From assembly GCA_930367205.1 (NCBI GenBank), contig OV884009.1, positions 39,937,841 through 40,001,840 on the forward strand: a stretch of DNA of 64,000 nucleotides. Direction: 5' to 3'. Origin of the DNA: Acanthosoma haemorrhoidale (taxonomy: Eukaryota > Arthropoda > Insecta > Hemiptera > Acanthosomatidae). Below, piece after piece: positions 12,681 to 24,202 of this stretch (positions are counted from its first letter, which is position 1; the number at the start of each line of letters is the position of its first letter). The notes beneath the pieces are model-generated. The model saw only the letters and a list, made by a program, of their open reading frames with translations, had not been told where the DNA came from and did not search any database. Both the position numbers and the translations under genes were made by a program.

Positions 12681-12968
12681 TTATGTTAGAATAGATGTGT
12701 GGGTCTTGTTTGCTATCCGGGATGGGAAACACCTGTAGTCTGTTTGGATGCCCTTTTTATGGATAAGTGCTTCAACATTGATATAGCAGGCCTTGGGCAT
12801 CTTTTTTGAACAGTATAGCTGTCGGAAAAGGCATTGTAGTCCTTTAATAATTTCTAGAGCTCCATATTTAATGGACGGGTTCTGTTGCGACGTTGCCCCA
12901 CTCCGAAGGTATTCTAACCTTTGATATCTACATCGCAGGTTCCACTTTCTTCTTCCATATGACATCAT
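12681..12968 (-). pseudogene. Reverse transcriptase fragment, CR1/RTE-like
   Basis: A 95-codon minus-strand frame aligns by eye with the finger region of non-LTR RTs. It has an IKYGALEIIKGLQCLF segment, a short basic stretch, then ALIHKKGIQTDYR, corresponding to the IHKKGD-x-x-x-NYRPISL block just before the palm of CR1- and RTE-type enzymes. The NYRPISLLS block itself is degraded. Only this part survives: no endonuclease or palm is attached. It would have made an RT for target-primed integration; here it is a dead fragment. The exact clade is uncertain. Confidence 0.6.
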
Positions 12969-14440
12969 ATTTTTTTGTGTGATAAAGGTGATATGTCAAA
13001 TGTTTGTTTATTTAAGTCCAAGAGAAATGAGAAAAATTCGGCAGTTATTTTTTAGACATGATTAATGAATTCTGCTGACTGTCCGGTTAGGTCTGCGGAA
13101 CATGAGGGCACAAAGTAATTTTATTAGCTCTGAAACATAAGCTTAACTACTTTCTCTCCTGATTATTATTAAATCTATAACTTTAAAGATTATAAAGGTT
13201 TACCAAATGGTTTTGATTTTGAATTCCTAATTTCCGTTTTTCTTCTGTTTTTTACCGTGGGATTTTTTAAATAACTTTAAAGGGTTTTTCATCTCTTTGA
13301 TTTGTTTGTTATAAGATTTATTGAAAATTACTATTTATTTATTATTATTTTCTTAGAAGCACAGTGCAGCATTGAAACAAGTTGCATTGAAACAGCCAAT
13401 ATTCAATGCCATATGCAAACATAAATGGATGTTACAAGGATGATTATAACTTTGGTAAATATGAATGCACGTGTCACAAGGCAGTACTTTTTACATATAT
13501 TTCTTGTTTTTTAAGGCGGTGAGCTACATTTTTCTTTGGCAGGAATTGAAGCAAAGAATTAGTTGAAACTTATTAGTGGGTGAACCAAAGTTCTTCAAAA
13601 TTTATTGAATCAGGTGGTACACTTCAAGATGTACGGGTCAAAAATAGAAGAAAGTGTCGGATGTCACATGGTATTGCAAGATGATACGTAGAAATTTAAG
13701 CATAATAACACAATTCAAAGAAACATAGAACATGTAAAAGAAGTTAATACTCAGAAAACAGAAATCATCCCCTCCTCCTGGTCTGTGCTAGAGAGGCTAA
13801 TAAGTAAATGGTTAACAAGCTATTTGATCCAATATTTCAAAACATTATTAAGGAAGTAATTGACCAGAAAAAAAGGATTTTCAGCACTTCTGGGTACTTG
13901 CCTAAGATCCCAATAGAATTAACAGAACTTACGTCGAGCAAGAAATGAAACGAAGAATGGCAAGCAAGTCATTTGAGAAACTTCAACTCAAGACGCCTCG
14001 CACATCATCGTCAGTGTCAATAGAGACAGTTACGTGTTAACGAGACTGAGGAAGGCCACGCCAAGCTGGCGCATCTACAACTCCTTGTAGGAATCTACCG
14101 GTCTACATGTGAACCGTGTGATAACATAATACTCAAAGTAAATAATTTTGGCCACGCACCCAAAGTACATAAAGGGATGTTCACATCTTCATGACTTCAT
14201 TTACTCAATCAATTCAAGCAGCCTACACCATAAGAATATGAAGATAAATGATCAATGATTAATAAACACAAGAGTCGCCGCCAATGACCGCTGCAGTTCA
14301 CGTGACGTTAAGTATGAAGCATGAAAAATATTTAGGTGAGATTAAAGATTCTCCAAGGGCCCAGTAGTGAAGCCAATTTTTGAGTTTTCCCTGTGTAGTA
14401 GGATCACATTGCCTAAGGGGTCAGATCTATAGATTGCTTT
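12969..14440. other. No gene assigned
   Basis: AT-rich, with a slightly GC-richer stretch at about 13.98-14.12 kb whose + translation includes NETEEGHAKLAHLQLLVGIY. That resembles nothing I can name with confidence. It might be a transposase remnant. Confidence 0.35.
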
Positions 14441-14454
14441 TCTTTTCAAACAAC

Positions 14455-14672
14455 TGGCTTCTATCCAGTGACGCGGCTGACGGAGGGCGTGGGGGACATC
14501 CCAAGAATCCGCTTCGTCTTTCGCGAGGACAACCATGTGGAGTTGGGAGGTCTCTGGACTGTTTGTAAATACTATGAATGAGCGAGTGAATGAAAATATG
14601 GTATGAATGAAAACATTTATCACGATTACTTATTGCCCAATGAGGCAGATTGTAACTTTATCATACTAAAGT
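14455..14672 (+). mobile_element. Jockey-family 3' end, + strand
   Basis: Shares the family 3' untranslated region: a TCCAGTGACGCGGCTGACG block, ATGTGGAGTTGGGAGG, ATGAATGAGCGAGTGAATG and the tail TTACTTATTGCCCAATGAGG...GATTGTAACTTTATC. It matches the reverse complement of 20660-20900. No coding part is recognisable upstream, and no clean A tail or target duplication was found. Confidence 0.75.
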
Positions 14673-14794
14673 TGTCTTATCATTATTTTCTAACATCACC
14701 CTTAGAAACTTTGTACGTCTAAGTATTTTCATGTTTATCAATTATGAGGAAAAAGATAGTGGCCAGTTAGTTTCCAAAATAATTTTATATTTTA

Positions 14795-15086
14795 TAATAC
14801 AGTGCGAACCGACGTTTCACCATAATATCTGGCCTTTTCGGCGTCATACCAAGCTGATATGTCCATCAACTTAATGCAAAAATAAAATAAGTTATTTATA
14901 TTGTATTGTTTGCATTATTATAACAAATTAGTGATTGTCAAGTGAGTGGACTGATAATTATGAGACACATCTGCTCTTGTGAAAGACAAAAGGGTAAGAG
15001 TTTCTTTAAGTTATTTTATTTTGACTTCCAGTTGATGAACCTATGAGCTAGATATGACGCCGAAACATCGGTCTGCGCTGTATATA
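14795..15086. mobile_element. Foldback element with ~80-bp inverted arms
   Basis: The left arm (about 14795-14893) and right arm (about 15005-15086) are inverted copies: both read, outward, AAGTTATTTTATTTT, then GTTGATG, then TATGACGCCGAAA, then a CGTCGGTTCGCACTGTA-like end. The left arm carries an extra ~20 bases after GCCGAAA. About 110 bases separate the arms, and an alternating TA run follows the right arm. It is a palindromic non-autonomous element or two head-to-head copies of one repeat end. No coding capacity. Confidence 0.7.
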
Positions 15087-15105
15087 TATATATATATATT
15101 ATATA
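15081..15105. repeat. (TA)n microsatellite
   Basis: About 25 bases of alternating T and A, directly at the end of the right arm of the foldback element. Confidence 0.9.
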
Positions 15106-15106
15106 T

Positions 15107-16622
15107 CAGTGTCTTTTTCCTTCTGCCCATTTCAAGTGTTTTATTATTTAGTGAATCCCATTTATTTTTTTACCAAAATAGTTTACCAAATAAAATAAAA
15201 TAGTTTCAATCAAAAATACCGCAAGGTCTTTTTCAAGCCACTCAACAGGTTTTTTAAGAACTCACACCGGATCCTGCGAGTATCATTTGTTAATGATTAT
15301 CGTTATTTGGTTTGATTATTTAAGTTAGATATTTTGTTTATATTTTTAATATATGCGATTCTGTCCATTACTGATAGACGAATTCGGTGACTAAAAATCA
15401 AAATTATTCAAATTGTGAAATAAAATGGAGAGGCTAATGATCCTCAGAATACTTTCTCCCGTGAGTCTGTTCTGATTTTTATGAGCCCCGTCTTAAACGA
15501 GAGAAGTAAAATTTTACGCAAAGGTCCCGTTTGATATAAAAAAAAATGAGTGAAAAGGCCATAAAACATCAGTAAGTGTGGTTATTAGGTTGGTAACAAA
15601 AAAATATGTGTTCCTATAATTTTATTAGGATATCAAAATAATAATCTCAACTTCTTGATTGATAATATATACTGCTGGTTTTAGCTCAGTAAGATTGTGA
15701 TTTAGTAAAACAAACAGTCGTTAGCAATTGTTTTAAACTCTCTTCATAAAGAGTTATTTGGTATAAAAGTGTTACTTGGTGCCCCAGAGATCTACTACTA
15801 TCATCACTAGTTACTATCATTAAAAAAATAGTTAACACTCTCCTCAGGTATCTGACACAAAGCGCAATCCCATTTGGGCCCTTTTGTGTGGCCAAGTGAT
15901 ATCTGAAATAGCGTCGAGCGTATCCCTTCCTACAACTCCTTCACTCTTTGTCCCGGATCTGATCCCTATTTAACTAAGCCAGAGGAGTGAATTTACCGCT
16001 TGATCTCTTTGATGTAAGCCCCTCCCCCCTTATAGTGAACAGAGAAGCGAGTCAGAAACCACAGATCCAAGCATTAGAGCACACACCGCACAATTGGCGT
16101 CGTTACACAGCCCCTCTCTCATTGAGGCAGCGATCACTCACACACAGGGCATTGAGTGAATGTCTAACATGCTAACGTGCAGTGGTTTCTATTTGTTTTA
16201 CGGATCCACTTCCAGATAATTACGGGCCATTTTTGTATGATACTATTTATTTGATTTTTTTCTTCCTCCTGATCTCCATTCATGCCAACAGGTACGTAAT
16301 GACCTAGGAACATTCGTCTTGATTCTGCGTTTTCCTCTTGATTTATGCCTCTGTGATTCCAAGTCTCCTCCCGAGTCTTCCAAAATATTCGTCATATGCG
16401 TCCCGAAACCACGTGAACTGATTTTTTTTCAGGAATTTTCTGACTCGTCTCACTCCTTGACTCTCTTGGATATCATTTCGCCTACAGTCTTACCGTGCCT
16501 TCCAAGCTACCTTTCTCAATTTCTGCACCTCAGAAGGTAATTGAAATCTTGTTTGCGTGTTTTTCCACAAGTATCTGAATGAGAAGGAGGAGAGACACAG
16601 ACATACAATTTAGGAGCTTACC
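15107..16622. other. No gene seen
   Basis: AT-rich sequence holding one member of the dispersed ~45-bp repeat (15498-15540). A GC-moderate stretch at about 15.9-16.18 kb is unassigned. Confidence 0.45.
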
Positions 16623-16915
16623 CTAATAACTCAAGTCTCGCTTCTGAACTACAGTATTGGATATCTGGTAAAATACACCATTAACCTTTGTAGCGCGATT
16701 GATTACCTCCGGATTGATTCTGTCCATTATTAATAATAATAGCACCGAAGTAGTTTTTAACAATATCAAACTGCTTGATATTATAAACAATATGGAGTGC
16801 TCTTCCTGGCCAATATACATAACAATGGTTTCTGTTGGGTTTATCGTAAGTCCCATTTTTCTATAGAGGTCTATAGCTACTCAGGGGAATCAGCAAGTTG
16901 AACAATGTCACTATA
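16623..16915 (-). pseudogene. Reverse transcriptase palm/thumb fragment, CR1/RTE-like
   Basis: Minus-strand translations give, in order, a decayed catalytic box (Y-S-D at 16907-16915, where a Y/F-A-D-D box is expected), an IVQLADSPE segment, then after a small frame change DLYRKMGLTINPTET, matching the GLxINxxKT block after the palm. Then comes INPEVINRATKVNGVFYQIS...RDLS, like the helical thumb of RTE/CR1-type RTs. The frame is broken near the catalytic box and one catalytic aspartate is lost, so it is inactive. It may be the same family as 12681-12968, but the order on the minus strand does not let them be one element. Confidence 0.6.
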
Positions 16916-17439
16916 GTTTGTTTCAACTATAGTACAAAAGATTGTAAGTGAATGCGGCTCACTTCGAGCCAAAAGGAAATTAAATTAAAATTAAACATAA
17001 TATTAAAGGAAAGGTTAAAAATTGTGGACTGTATAAAAGGTCGGATCATCAATTGAACAGTGTACGTACTGTCAGTAACCCGAAATGAAATATATATTGA
17101 CCCATATAATACTCAATAATAAATATTTCAAAAGTTGCTATTGCTTAAATGTTTACTATACAAATTTCGATTATTTTGTTTGTTTTTTTATAAAAAAAAA
17201 AGATAAAAAAAAAATAATAATAAACGTAAAGATAATTGGACACCTGGTATAAACAATTACTATTAACACTAATAAAACTAACCTAGTAAGAATTAACTAA
17301 ATCTTATAACTATCAAAAGAAAATAACTCTTAAAAATGTATAGTCTATTAAGTGTCTAATTGAAAGAATAAACTATATTCCAAACATAGCTGGGGGGCGC
17401 TCTTCTAGAAATAGAGGTTGGCGCATCTAAAATGTGGTA

Positions 17440-17740
17440 TGCCGAGATATGTTAAGCTGGTCCATGGACTAAGAAGAGTCCCCGAGGCCGAAATACTCTC
17501 TGCAGGACTGTCTCGCGGTGAACTCAAGGATGAAGAATAAGATGAGCCATCAACCTGAAATGCTCTCTGAAGAAATGTCTCACTTTGACTGACGAAGAAT
17601 AAGATAAGTCATCAGGTTAAGATACACTACATAGTGTACGTCTCACTTTGATTGACGGAGAACAAGATGAGTCATCAGGGTATGATACTCTCTGAATGGC
17701 TGTCTCGCTTTGACTGAGTTAAATGAGGCAGAGAGAGGGA
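17440..17740 (+). repeat. Minisatellite, ~60-67 bp unit, about 4 units
   Basis: Tandem units start near 17509, 17576, 17639 and 17701 with TGTCTCRCTTTGACTGA or a close variant, continue GAAGAATAAGATGAGTCATCAG, and end GATACTCTCTGA. A diverged partial unit precedes them from about 17440. Units differ by about 15-25%, so the array is not recent. Confidence 0.8.
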
Positions 17741-17749
17741 ATTTGGGAA

Positions 17750-20262
17750 AAGGGGAGGAAATGAGAGAGGGAGGGGATTCCCCCCGTGCACGAGAACACA
17801 CAACACTTGTGTTATGCACGTACAAAATTCACATACATATATAACTAAAGATGAATAAAAAATAATAATAAATTTTAAACGAAAAGAAATTAGAGTCGTC
17901 AACAGATGTATTAGTAGTTCAAGGACAAGGTTTTATTATTAAAGGATACTAGCTCATCTAAGTATCAGCAACCAAGTTTTTTTTTTTTTATTATCATTAA
18001 AAAGATACTAAGCGTTATTCCACGTTCAAATATGTAAGCAGCCTTATAATTAATTACCAAGCTGACATACTATTGTCAATTTCATTCTCAAGCTTCTGCA
18101 TGGTATTTCTAATGCAGCCATCCAAAGTAAAGTTGCTTGCTATAACAATAGAATCTATTAATATCGGCCTATGGTCGTTGTCAAGCATTAAAACTTAACC
18201 CTAAATGGACTGTTAACTGCATGCGCAATATCCTCAACCCCTGTTTCACTCTTGGGTGATGGAAATAATCAGTTAGGGATCGCATAAATAATTATTTGCA
18301 ATTATCTGATAATTGTAAGTAGTACCCCAAAGGACTACATTTATACAGAAATAATTTAAAGTCTAAGCGTGATATTACGGCGATGTTACCTCATCCCATT
18401 TTGGGCTCACTACTCCACCAGAAAACCATAATCCAAGGCAAGCAATTGTTCAGGCATGCTCCATAATGTGTAGTTCCTACTCGAAGATACTCTTGTCGAA
18501 ACGAAGGAAGTTATACAGGACTGTTCGACTCTTTCTATAGTGATCTGTTTACAACAAAGTTCAGCCTGGATTTAGTCAATGTAATTATGTAATTGATTGT
18601 TCGGGAGTAGCTAAAGCATATTCGTTAGTTTAGGTTTCAGTAATGACTAAAACGTGTTCATGTACGGTATCCTGGTTATCACAGGATTAGTTAGCTGTTT
18701 CCATTGTAACGAGCTCATGATCCTTCCGTGTTTAATTGATTCACGTTGGCTTGACAGGTTAATCGGTGGAACCATATCCCGCTACACCCCGCCCTAATCC
18801 TCCGGAGTCTGGGTCCGTGAATTGGGCGAATGCCGGGGGTTTAACACCTTATGATCAGCCGATATTGCGCTCATAACATAACATCGCTGAGGTGGATTTT
18901 TCTATACTGGATCTATGGGAGTATTAAAAGATTTTATCAAGCATGATGCCTTTCCTTGGGGACAGGGACGGCAGGAGGGCAACTTGATAGGACCACCTTT
19001 TTTAGTACCGCTATCCCAGATAAGACATTTTTTTCATGGTTTAAAAGTTGTTATCTTTTAATATCCCCTTAGACGAGTAAACATGTCATAATCTCATGCA
19101 TAGTAATGTCATAGGTAAATTTACAAAAAAAAATTAATTCAACTTGAAAATACAGGGTCTCCCAAAAAATGTATCATTGTTTAACTGGTCATAAGTTTCT
19201 GATTTTTCTTTAAGGGTGTAGCTAATTGGAAATAACGAGTGGAGCAAGATCAACTTGAAATTTATAAACTTAAATATCTATAAATACTTTTGGAATATGA
19301 AAATGATAATCCTTTGCTTGAAATGCCACACCACGCTGAAACTCTTGGTAATTTACGTGGTGTTCTTACATGTGGATTTACAATTTTGCAGTAATTTCAA
19401 TCATATTAATTTATAGTGTAATTAAATTTTAACGTAGCTTTATTTCTATAAACAATCTTCCCCGAAAACTCACATGCTTCCATGTACCATTCGTAATATT
19501 TTCCTCGGTCCAGATCATCTTTATTGATCGAAGTACCATTATTGGAATGTAATTTTTTCATTTACGACGTATTAAAATGCGATTGATTTCCTGGTCCCAA
19601 TTTTTAGTGTTGCGATGCTTCACGATAACCATGCTCTTTCTTGGATGGTGAAGTTCGTTGATGTTCATATGCTTCCGGAATGCTGTCTATGAATCGTTTT
19701 TCACGTCGATAAATGTCTGGAAAACTACGTTACACAAACATACATTGAATGAGCTAAAATACTAATCTAAAAAAAAAAAATGTATTGTGGTGAGAAAACT
19801 AGGTGATCAGAGCGAGTTACACAGTATTCACAAAGTGAGTCTCTCCTGGTGAAACCTGAAAATAAAAACGAACCAAAAGATAACTTAATTGAAAAAGGAG
19901 CAAAATGTCCATCGTGATTCGATTTGTGACACCCCTTGTGCTGTTTGAAATGACTTGGGGTTTAACAAGCATACCACTTTTCCCAGGAATTGAATCTTAC
20001 CCTGTGTTCTGTTATATAAACAGAATCTGAAATTCAATTTGTTCACCTGCGGCTTTCGAACATGGATTCAATCTGTTCCATTCAGAGGAGAGTTTTTACA
20101 AATGAATGCAAGAGAATTGATAGGCTAACACCTATATATGTAAATCACCGACCACCTTTAGTGAACGGCTTCTAAATTAGTTAACATTGTGTTGAAAGTA
20201 CTACTACAAAAATTGTATTATTTTTACTCCTCACCACACATTACATACTGATTTAGTCCGTG
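17750..20262. other. No gene seen
   Basis: AT-rich sequence. A GC-moderate stretch at 18.7-18.87 kb is unassigned. At 19153 the sequence ACAGGGTCTCCCAAAAAATG resembles the ends of some insect DNA transposons, but no partner end or transposase was found. Confidence 0.4.
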
Positions 20263-20395
20263 GCGTTGATATCTTGAAACCCTACTCAAACCTCTAGAAA
20301 TATATATACATTTTTTTCCAAAATAATTAAACATATTCCAGGGTGTTGTGGAGCGAACACTTTAAATTTCAAAAGTGATATTGGTAATCATCACA
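20263..20395 (+). repeat. Repeat unit A of a tandem pair
   Basis: Contains TTGATATCTTGAAACCCT, CTCTAGAAATATATATAC, AAAATAATTAAACATATTCC and GTTGTGGAGCGAACAC. Unit B, about 343 bp downstream, has the same order but is split by a jockey insertion (20606-20648 and 22780-22870). Confidence 0.75.
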
Positions 20396-20605
20396 TCTGA
20401 ATGTATAGTTCTATACTCTACACATTTTTAACTCTACTTTATTAATATTTGATGATGTAAGTTTTATTCTGGCATCATCGGGGACTAAAATCAAACTACT
20501 AGACTAAAAACTACGGGACTAAAAAATAGTCTACTAGTTAAAGTTGTGAACATTATATTAATAGCATTAGGTGATATTTTGAAAAAAACAATACTTTAAT
20601 TATAA

Positions 20606-20648
20606 ACTAGAAATCTGGGACATTGAGATCTTGAAACCCTAATCTAAC
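20606..20648 (+). repeat. Repeat unit B, left part
   Basis: GAGATCTTGAAACCCTAATC matches unit A. The unit stops at the T run of the jockey tail and resumes at 22780. Confidence 0.7.
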
Positions 20649-22779
20649 TTTTTTTTTTTCAACTTTATTAAGATAAAATTACAATCTGCCTGATTGGGCT
20701 ATAAGTAATTATGATAAATGATCTCGTTCATACCAATTTACAATTTTCATTCACTCGCTCATTCATACTATTTATACAAACAGCCCGGAGGCCCCCCAAA
20801 TCCACATGGTTGTCACCTCCCTCGCATGCGAAGGAGGAAGTGGAGTCTTGGGAAGTCCCCTACGCTCCTACGTCAGCCGCGTCACTGGATAAGAGCCAGT
20901 GGAGGCTGACCAAGACCGCGCGAGTCACAGACATGATTAGAGAAACTGGCCATTCCTTGGACTCCCACTGTCAATTATTTATAGCAGGTCACGAGGCCAC
21001 TACCGTTTTAGTCTCCGAGGAGGCTTATAGGGATGAGTGTTGCTGTGCAATGACTGTGCTAGTGAATTAGGGTGGTTGGATTGGTTACTATGGAATTTTA
21101 TAAACTTGGAAGGGATGAGTTCAAGAATGTAGGGTATATTCAGATCACTATGAAGGGTTTTGTAGCGGACGTAATAAGGGGCATTTACTATTGTTCTCTG
21201 GACTTTTGATTGAAAGGATTGGATGCGCTTGATGTTTGACTTTTTTGCTTTCCCCCATAGCTCTATTCTGTATGTCCAGATTGGCTTAGCTATAACTTTG
21301 TAAATAAGTCGTTTATTTTCTATTGAGAGATGGGATGTCCTTCGAAGTAGTCTGTACAGTTGTCCAAAGCGTCTGTTTAGTTCTTGTCTGTCTTAGTCCT
21401 CGTGTGTGGGTCAGTCTTTTGTCGAGATGGAAGCCTAAATACCTTACTGTCTCAGACACAGGAAGAGGAATCGAATTGAAAAAGACTAGCGGACAGGACT
21501 TGCGGCAGAGGGTAAAGGTTATGTGGGAACATTTTCCTTCATTGAACTTGATTTACCATTGGTTGCACCAATACTCGATCTCATCAAGGTGTTTTTGAAG
21601 GTTTTGGGATGCTATATCAGGGTCTGAGTGAGATGACAAGACTGCAGTGTAATCTGCAAATGTTGCCAAGAAGGTATTAGGGGTAGAGGGGACATCAGCG
21701 GTGCATAGGTTATAGAGGATGGGACCCAGGACGCTGCCCTGTGGAACTCATGCTTTAATGTGATAGTAGTTAGAATATTCTAAACCACAGCGGACTTGGA
21801 AGAAGCGGTTTGAAAGGTAGGACTGTAGGATTAGGAATAGGGTCTGCGGTAAATATCCTTTGAGATTGTAGAGCAAACCTGCGTGCCAGATCCTGTCAAA
21901 AGCTTGAGCTATGTCCAGAAAGGCAGCAGTGCATTATTGTTTGGTTTCGACGGCTGAGGATATGTGATCAACAACGCGAAGGTCTTGTTGAGCAGTGGAA
22001 TGTCGTTGGCGGAAACCAAACTGGTGAGTAGGATAAAGGTTTTTGGATTTAATAATTTGAAGTAGGCGTTTTAATTGGAGTTTTTCAAATATCTTTGAGA
22101 GGAAAGGGAGTAGGCTAATTGGACGGTAAGATGAGGCGTTGCTGGGCGGTTTACCGGGTTTGGCGAATAGGACTATAATGGAGTGTTTCCAGAGGAGAGG
22201 AAAGTGCGTCGTTCGGATAATGCAATTATAAATGCAGGTTTCAAGGAGTGAGGAGATCATATCCTGGAGATTTTTGATAAGGTAATTTTTTAGGAAGGTA
22301 TTTGACCTCAGAGGAGTTAACGGCTTTTGATGAAAGTGAGAGAGGGATAGGAGAAGTGAGGAAATCTTCAACAGTTGGGCGATGAGTATTGTTTTGAGGA
22401 GTAAGGTGAGGAGTGAAAGTACTGGAAAGATGCAGTGCGAATTCCTCCGCTCTCTCGCCATCCGAAGCCGCCCAGGACCCGTCATCACGACGGAGTGGGT
22501 GTGAAACAGGATGATATTTTAGGATTTTCTTAGTCAGATTCCAAAAGGAGTTATCCCTGGTAGACAGAGAGGAGAGATAGGAATTAAAATAACCGGAACG
22601 GTAGGATGCTAATTGCCACACTGTTCTCGAGTGGCGTTTGGATTGGATTAGGTCTTTAAGATACTCAGATAAAGGATTTTGATTGTGAATTTTCAGATGA
22701 CGGTGGGGTGACGATGCCTCCCAGGCCGACTTCTGGATCAGGGTAGTGGAGCAATTCACTGCATTATCTACGTTTCGGG
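20649..22779 (-). mobile_element. Jockey-family copy, 5'-truncated, minus strand
   Basis: A 2.1-kb non-LTR retrotransposon. Its 3' end is the A tail (T run 20649-20659 on +), preceded by the family 3' untranslated region to about 20900 and then the RT coding region to 22759. The endonuclease part and first ORF are missing, as expected from incomplete target-primed reverse transcription. It lies inside repeat unit B; the flanks TCTAAC (left) and TCTCAAAC (right) may be a worn target duplication. Confidence 0.85.
21060..22759 (-). pseudogene. Jockey-type reverse transcriptase, broken
   Basis: The 5' part runs open from 22759 to 22241 (172 codons) and covers the linker and RT fingers up to the PGYDLL block. 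A frameshift moves the next segment (from about 22310) to another frame, which carries SYRPISLLPFLSK and HQFGFRQRHSTAQQ and ends at a stop after about residue 184. The palm follows with more stops; a VPQGSVLGPILY block is still readable on the minus strand near 21.7 kb. The catalytic box at 21649-21660 reads F-A-D-Y instead of F-A-D-D, so the second catalytic aspartate is replaced by tyrosine. Frame breaks and the lost aspartate together show it is dead. Sister copies are at 51914-54097 (intact) and 27700-28190 (shorter, more diverged). Confidence 0.85.
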
Positions 22780-22870
22780 TCTCAAACTTCTAGAAATATA
22801 TATACATTTTTTTTCAAAATAATTGAACATATTCCATGTTGTGGAGTGAACACTTGAAATTTCAAATCTA
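22780..22870 (+). repeat. Repeat unit B, right part
   Basis: Resumes with CTTCTAGAAATATATATAC, AAAATAATTGAACATATTCC and GTTGTGGAGTGAACAC, matching unit A at 20284-20385. Confidence 0.75.
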
Positions 22871-24100
22871 TTGTATCATTTTGAAGGCCGCTATTGATGA
22901 AAAAAGGGACGCTCCCTTTATAATTAGTAATTATAAACTAAATTTAATAATTTTTATAAATTATCGGCAGCCATAAAACAATTATACTGGCATGTGATTG
23001 TGACTCTAACCGCCAGTACATTTTTTTCTTCGCCTGGTAATTGTTGTTAATGTGTGAGCATACTACATAAAAATATCCTAATTCAATAATTTACTTATTA
23101 ATTATTGATACTAGAGTCACATACTTTACGTTGTTATTGCCAGGTTAATATTCCCAAACAGATAATTCATCATTATCAGGACTATCAGTCATTATCATGA
23201 AGCTTGCGACCCCATCAGGGCCGAGATAATTAAATAAGTCTACGGATTCATCATTTGTCGTGAGCTGGTTGTTGGTGACGGGTCGAGAATTAGCGGTCAA
23301 TAACTCTCCAGAAGACTTCCGTTTAACTGTCGGGCCATAGATGGATAAAATTTATTTAGTTATCACGGTGATATTGTTTAAAGTACTGGTGGAAAAGCTA
23401 CAAAGTTTAAAACAATTCTGGAAGAATCTTCACGTATTTAATTTAGCTGTCAGATAAGTGGATTATTAGTTGTGATTTTTCAATTAGGTGAAATTGATTG
23501 TACCATTAGGAAGAAAAACAATAAATATTTAAGCCATCTAATTAGTTCCGGACTTTCCTCAATAGGAATGTGGGTATCCTGTTGAGCAGTACTCAAGACT
23601 CAAGTGCAGATTTCTTGGATTTTTAACCAGGTGTTTCAGAGCTTAGAAATGTTTTTACCGTGTCTCTCATCCCTAAACTCAAAGTTAACAGTATTAGTTA
23701 GGTAAAAGAAAGATATTGAAAGACCTAGACCCACAGCTTGGGATCTCTAGATACCTAGTTGTAGTAGGTATAACCGTTTTATATTTAATTGCCAAAAAGA
23801 AATATTATAAAATAAATAACACTATTTTCATGAGATAATTCTTTTTAAAAAAATAATTGTTTGCAGATTTTAAAGTTTTTATCGATAACGCAATCACATA
23901 AAGTTTATAAGGTAATTAATTAATATTTGGTTTCTCTGGTTTTATATCCGTGGTTTGAAAAAGAATATGTGATTACCAAGCTACTCTGTTTGTATTGGGG
24001 ACCAAACCAAAGATAAATAAAAATGTGATATATATTAATTCTATGTTTAATATCCAATTTGTCACACTTACGTCTATTTTTCAGAGATAAGGGATAGAGA
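22871..24100. other. No gene seen
   Basis: AT-rich sequence without recognisable coding or repeat features beyond low complexity. Confidence 0.5.
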
Positions 24101-24111
24101 GTCGGAATTGA

Positions 24112-24202
24112 CTAGCCCAGAGGGTCGAGTGGATGGCTGTGATGTGATAGTGTTTGACCGGATATGAGGATGTCCTGAGATCAAATCCCGACCTTATCAA
24201 TG
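24112..24202 (+). ncRNA. tRNA-like sequence, probably SINE head
   Basis: An A-box-like GGGTCGAGTGGATGG (24122-24136) resembles the D arm of Leu/Ser-type tRNAs. A B-box-like GATCAAATC (24179-24187) lies about 45 bases on. The arms do not pair well enough for a functional tRNA, so a decayed tRNA gene or the head of a tRNA-derived SINE is more likely. Confidence 0.35.

Noticed and set aside
13980..14120. Possible transposase remnant (NETEEGHAKL...GIY)
   Set aside because: The likeness to transposase wording is too short and frame-dependent to name a family.
19153..19175. ACAGGGTCTCCCAAAAAATG as a DNA-transposon end
   Set aside because: No inverted partner end and no transposase frame within several kilobases.
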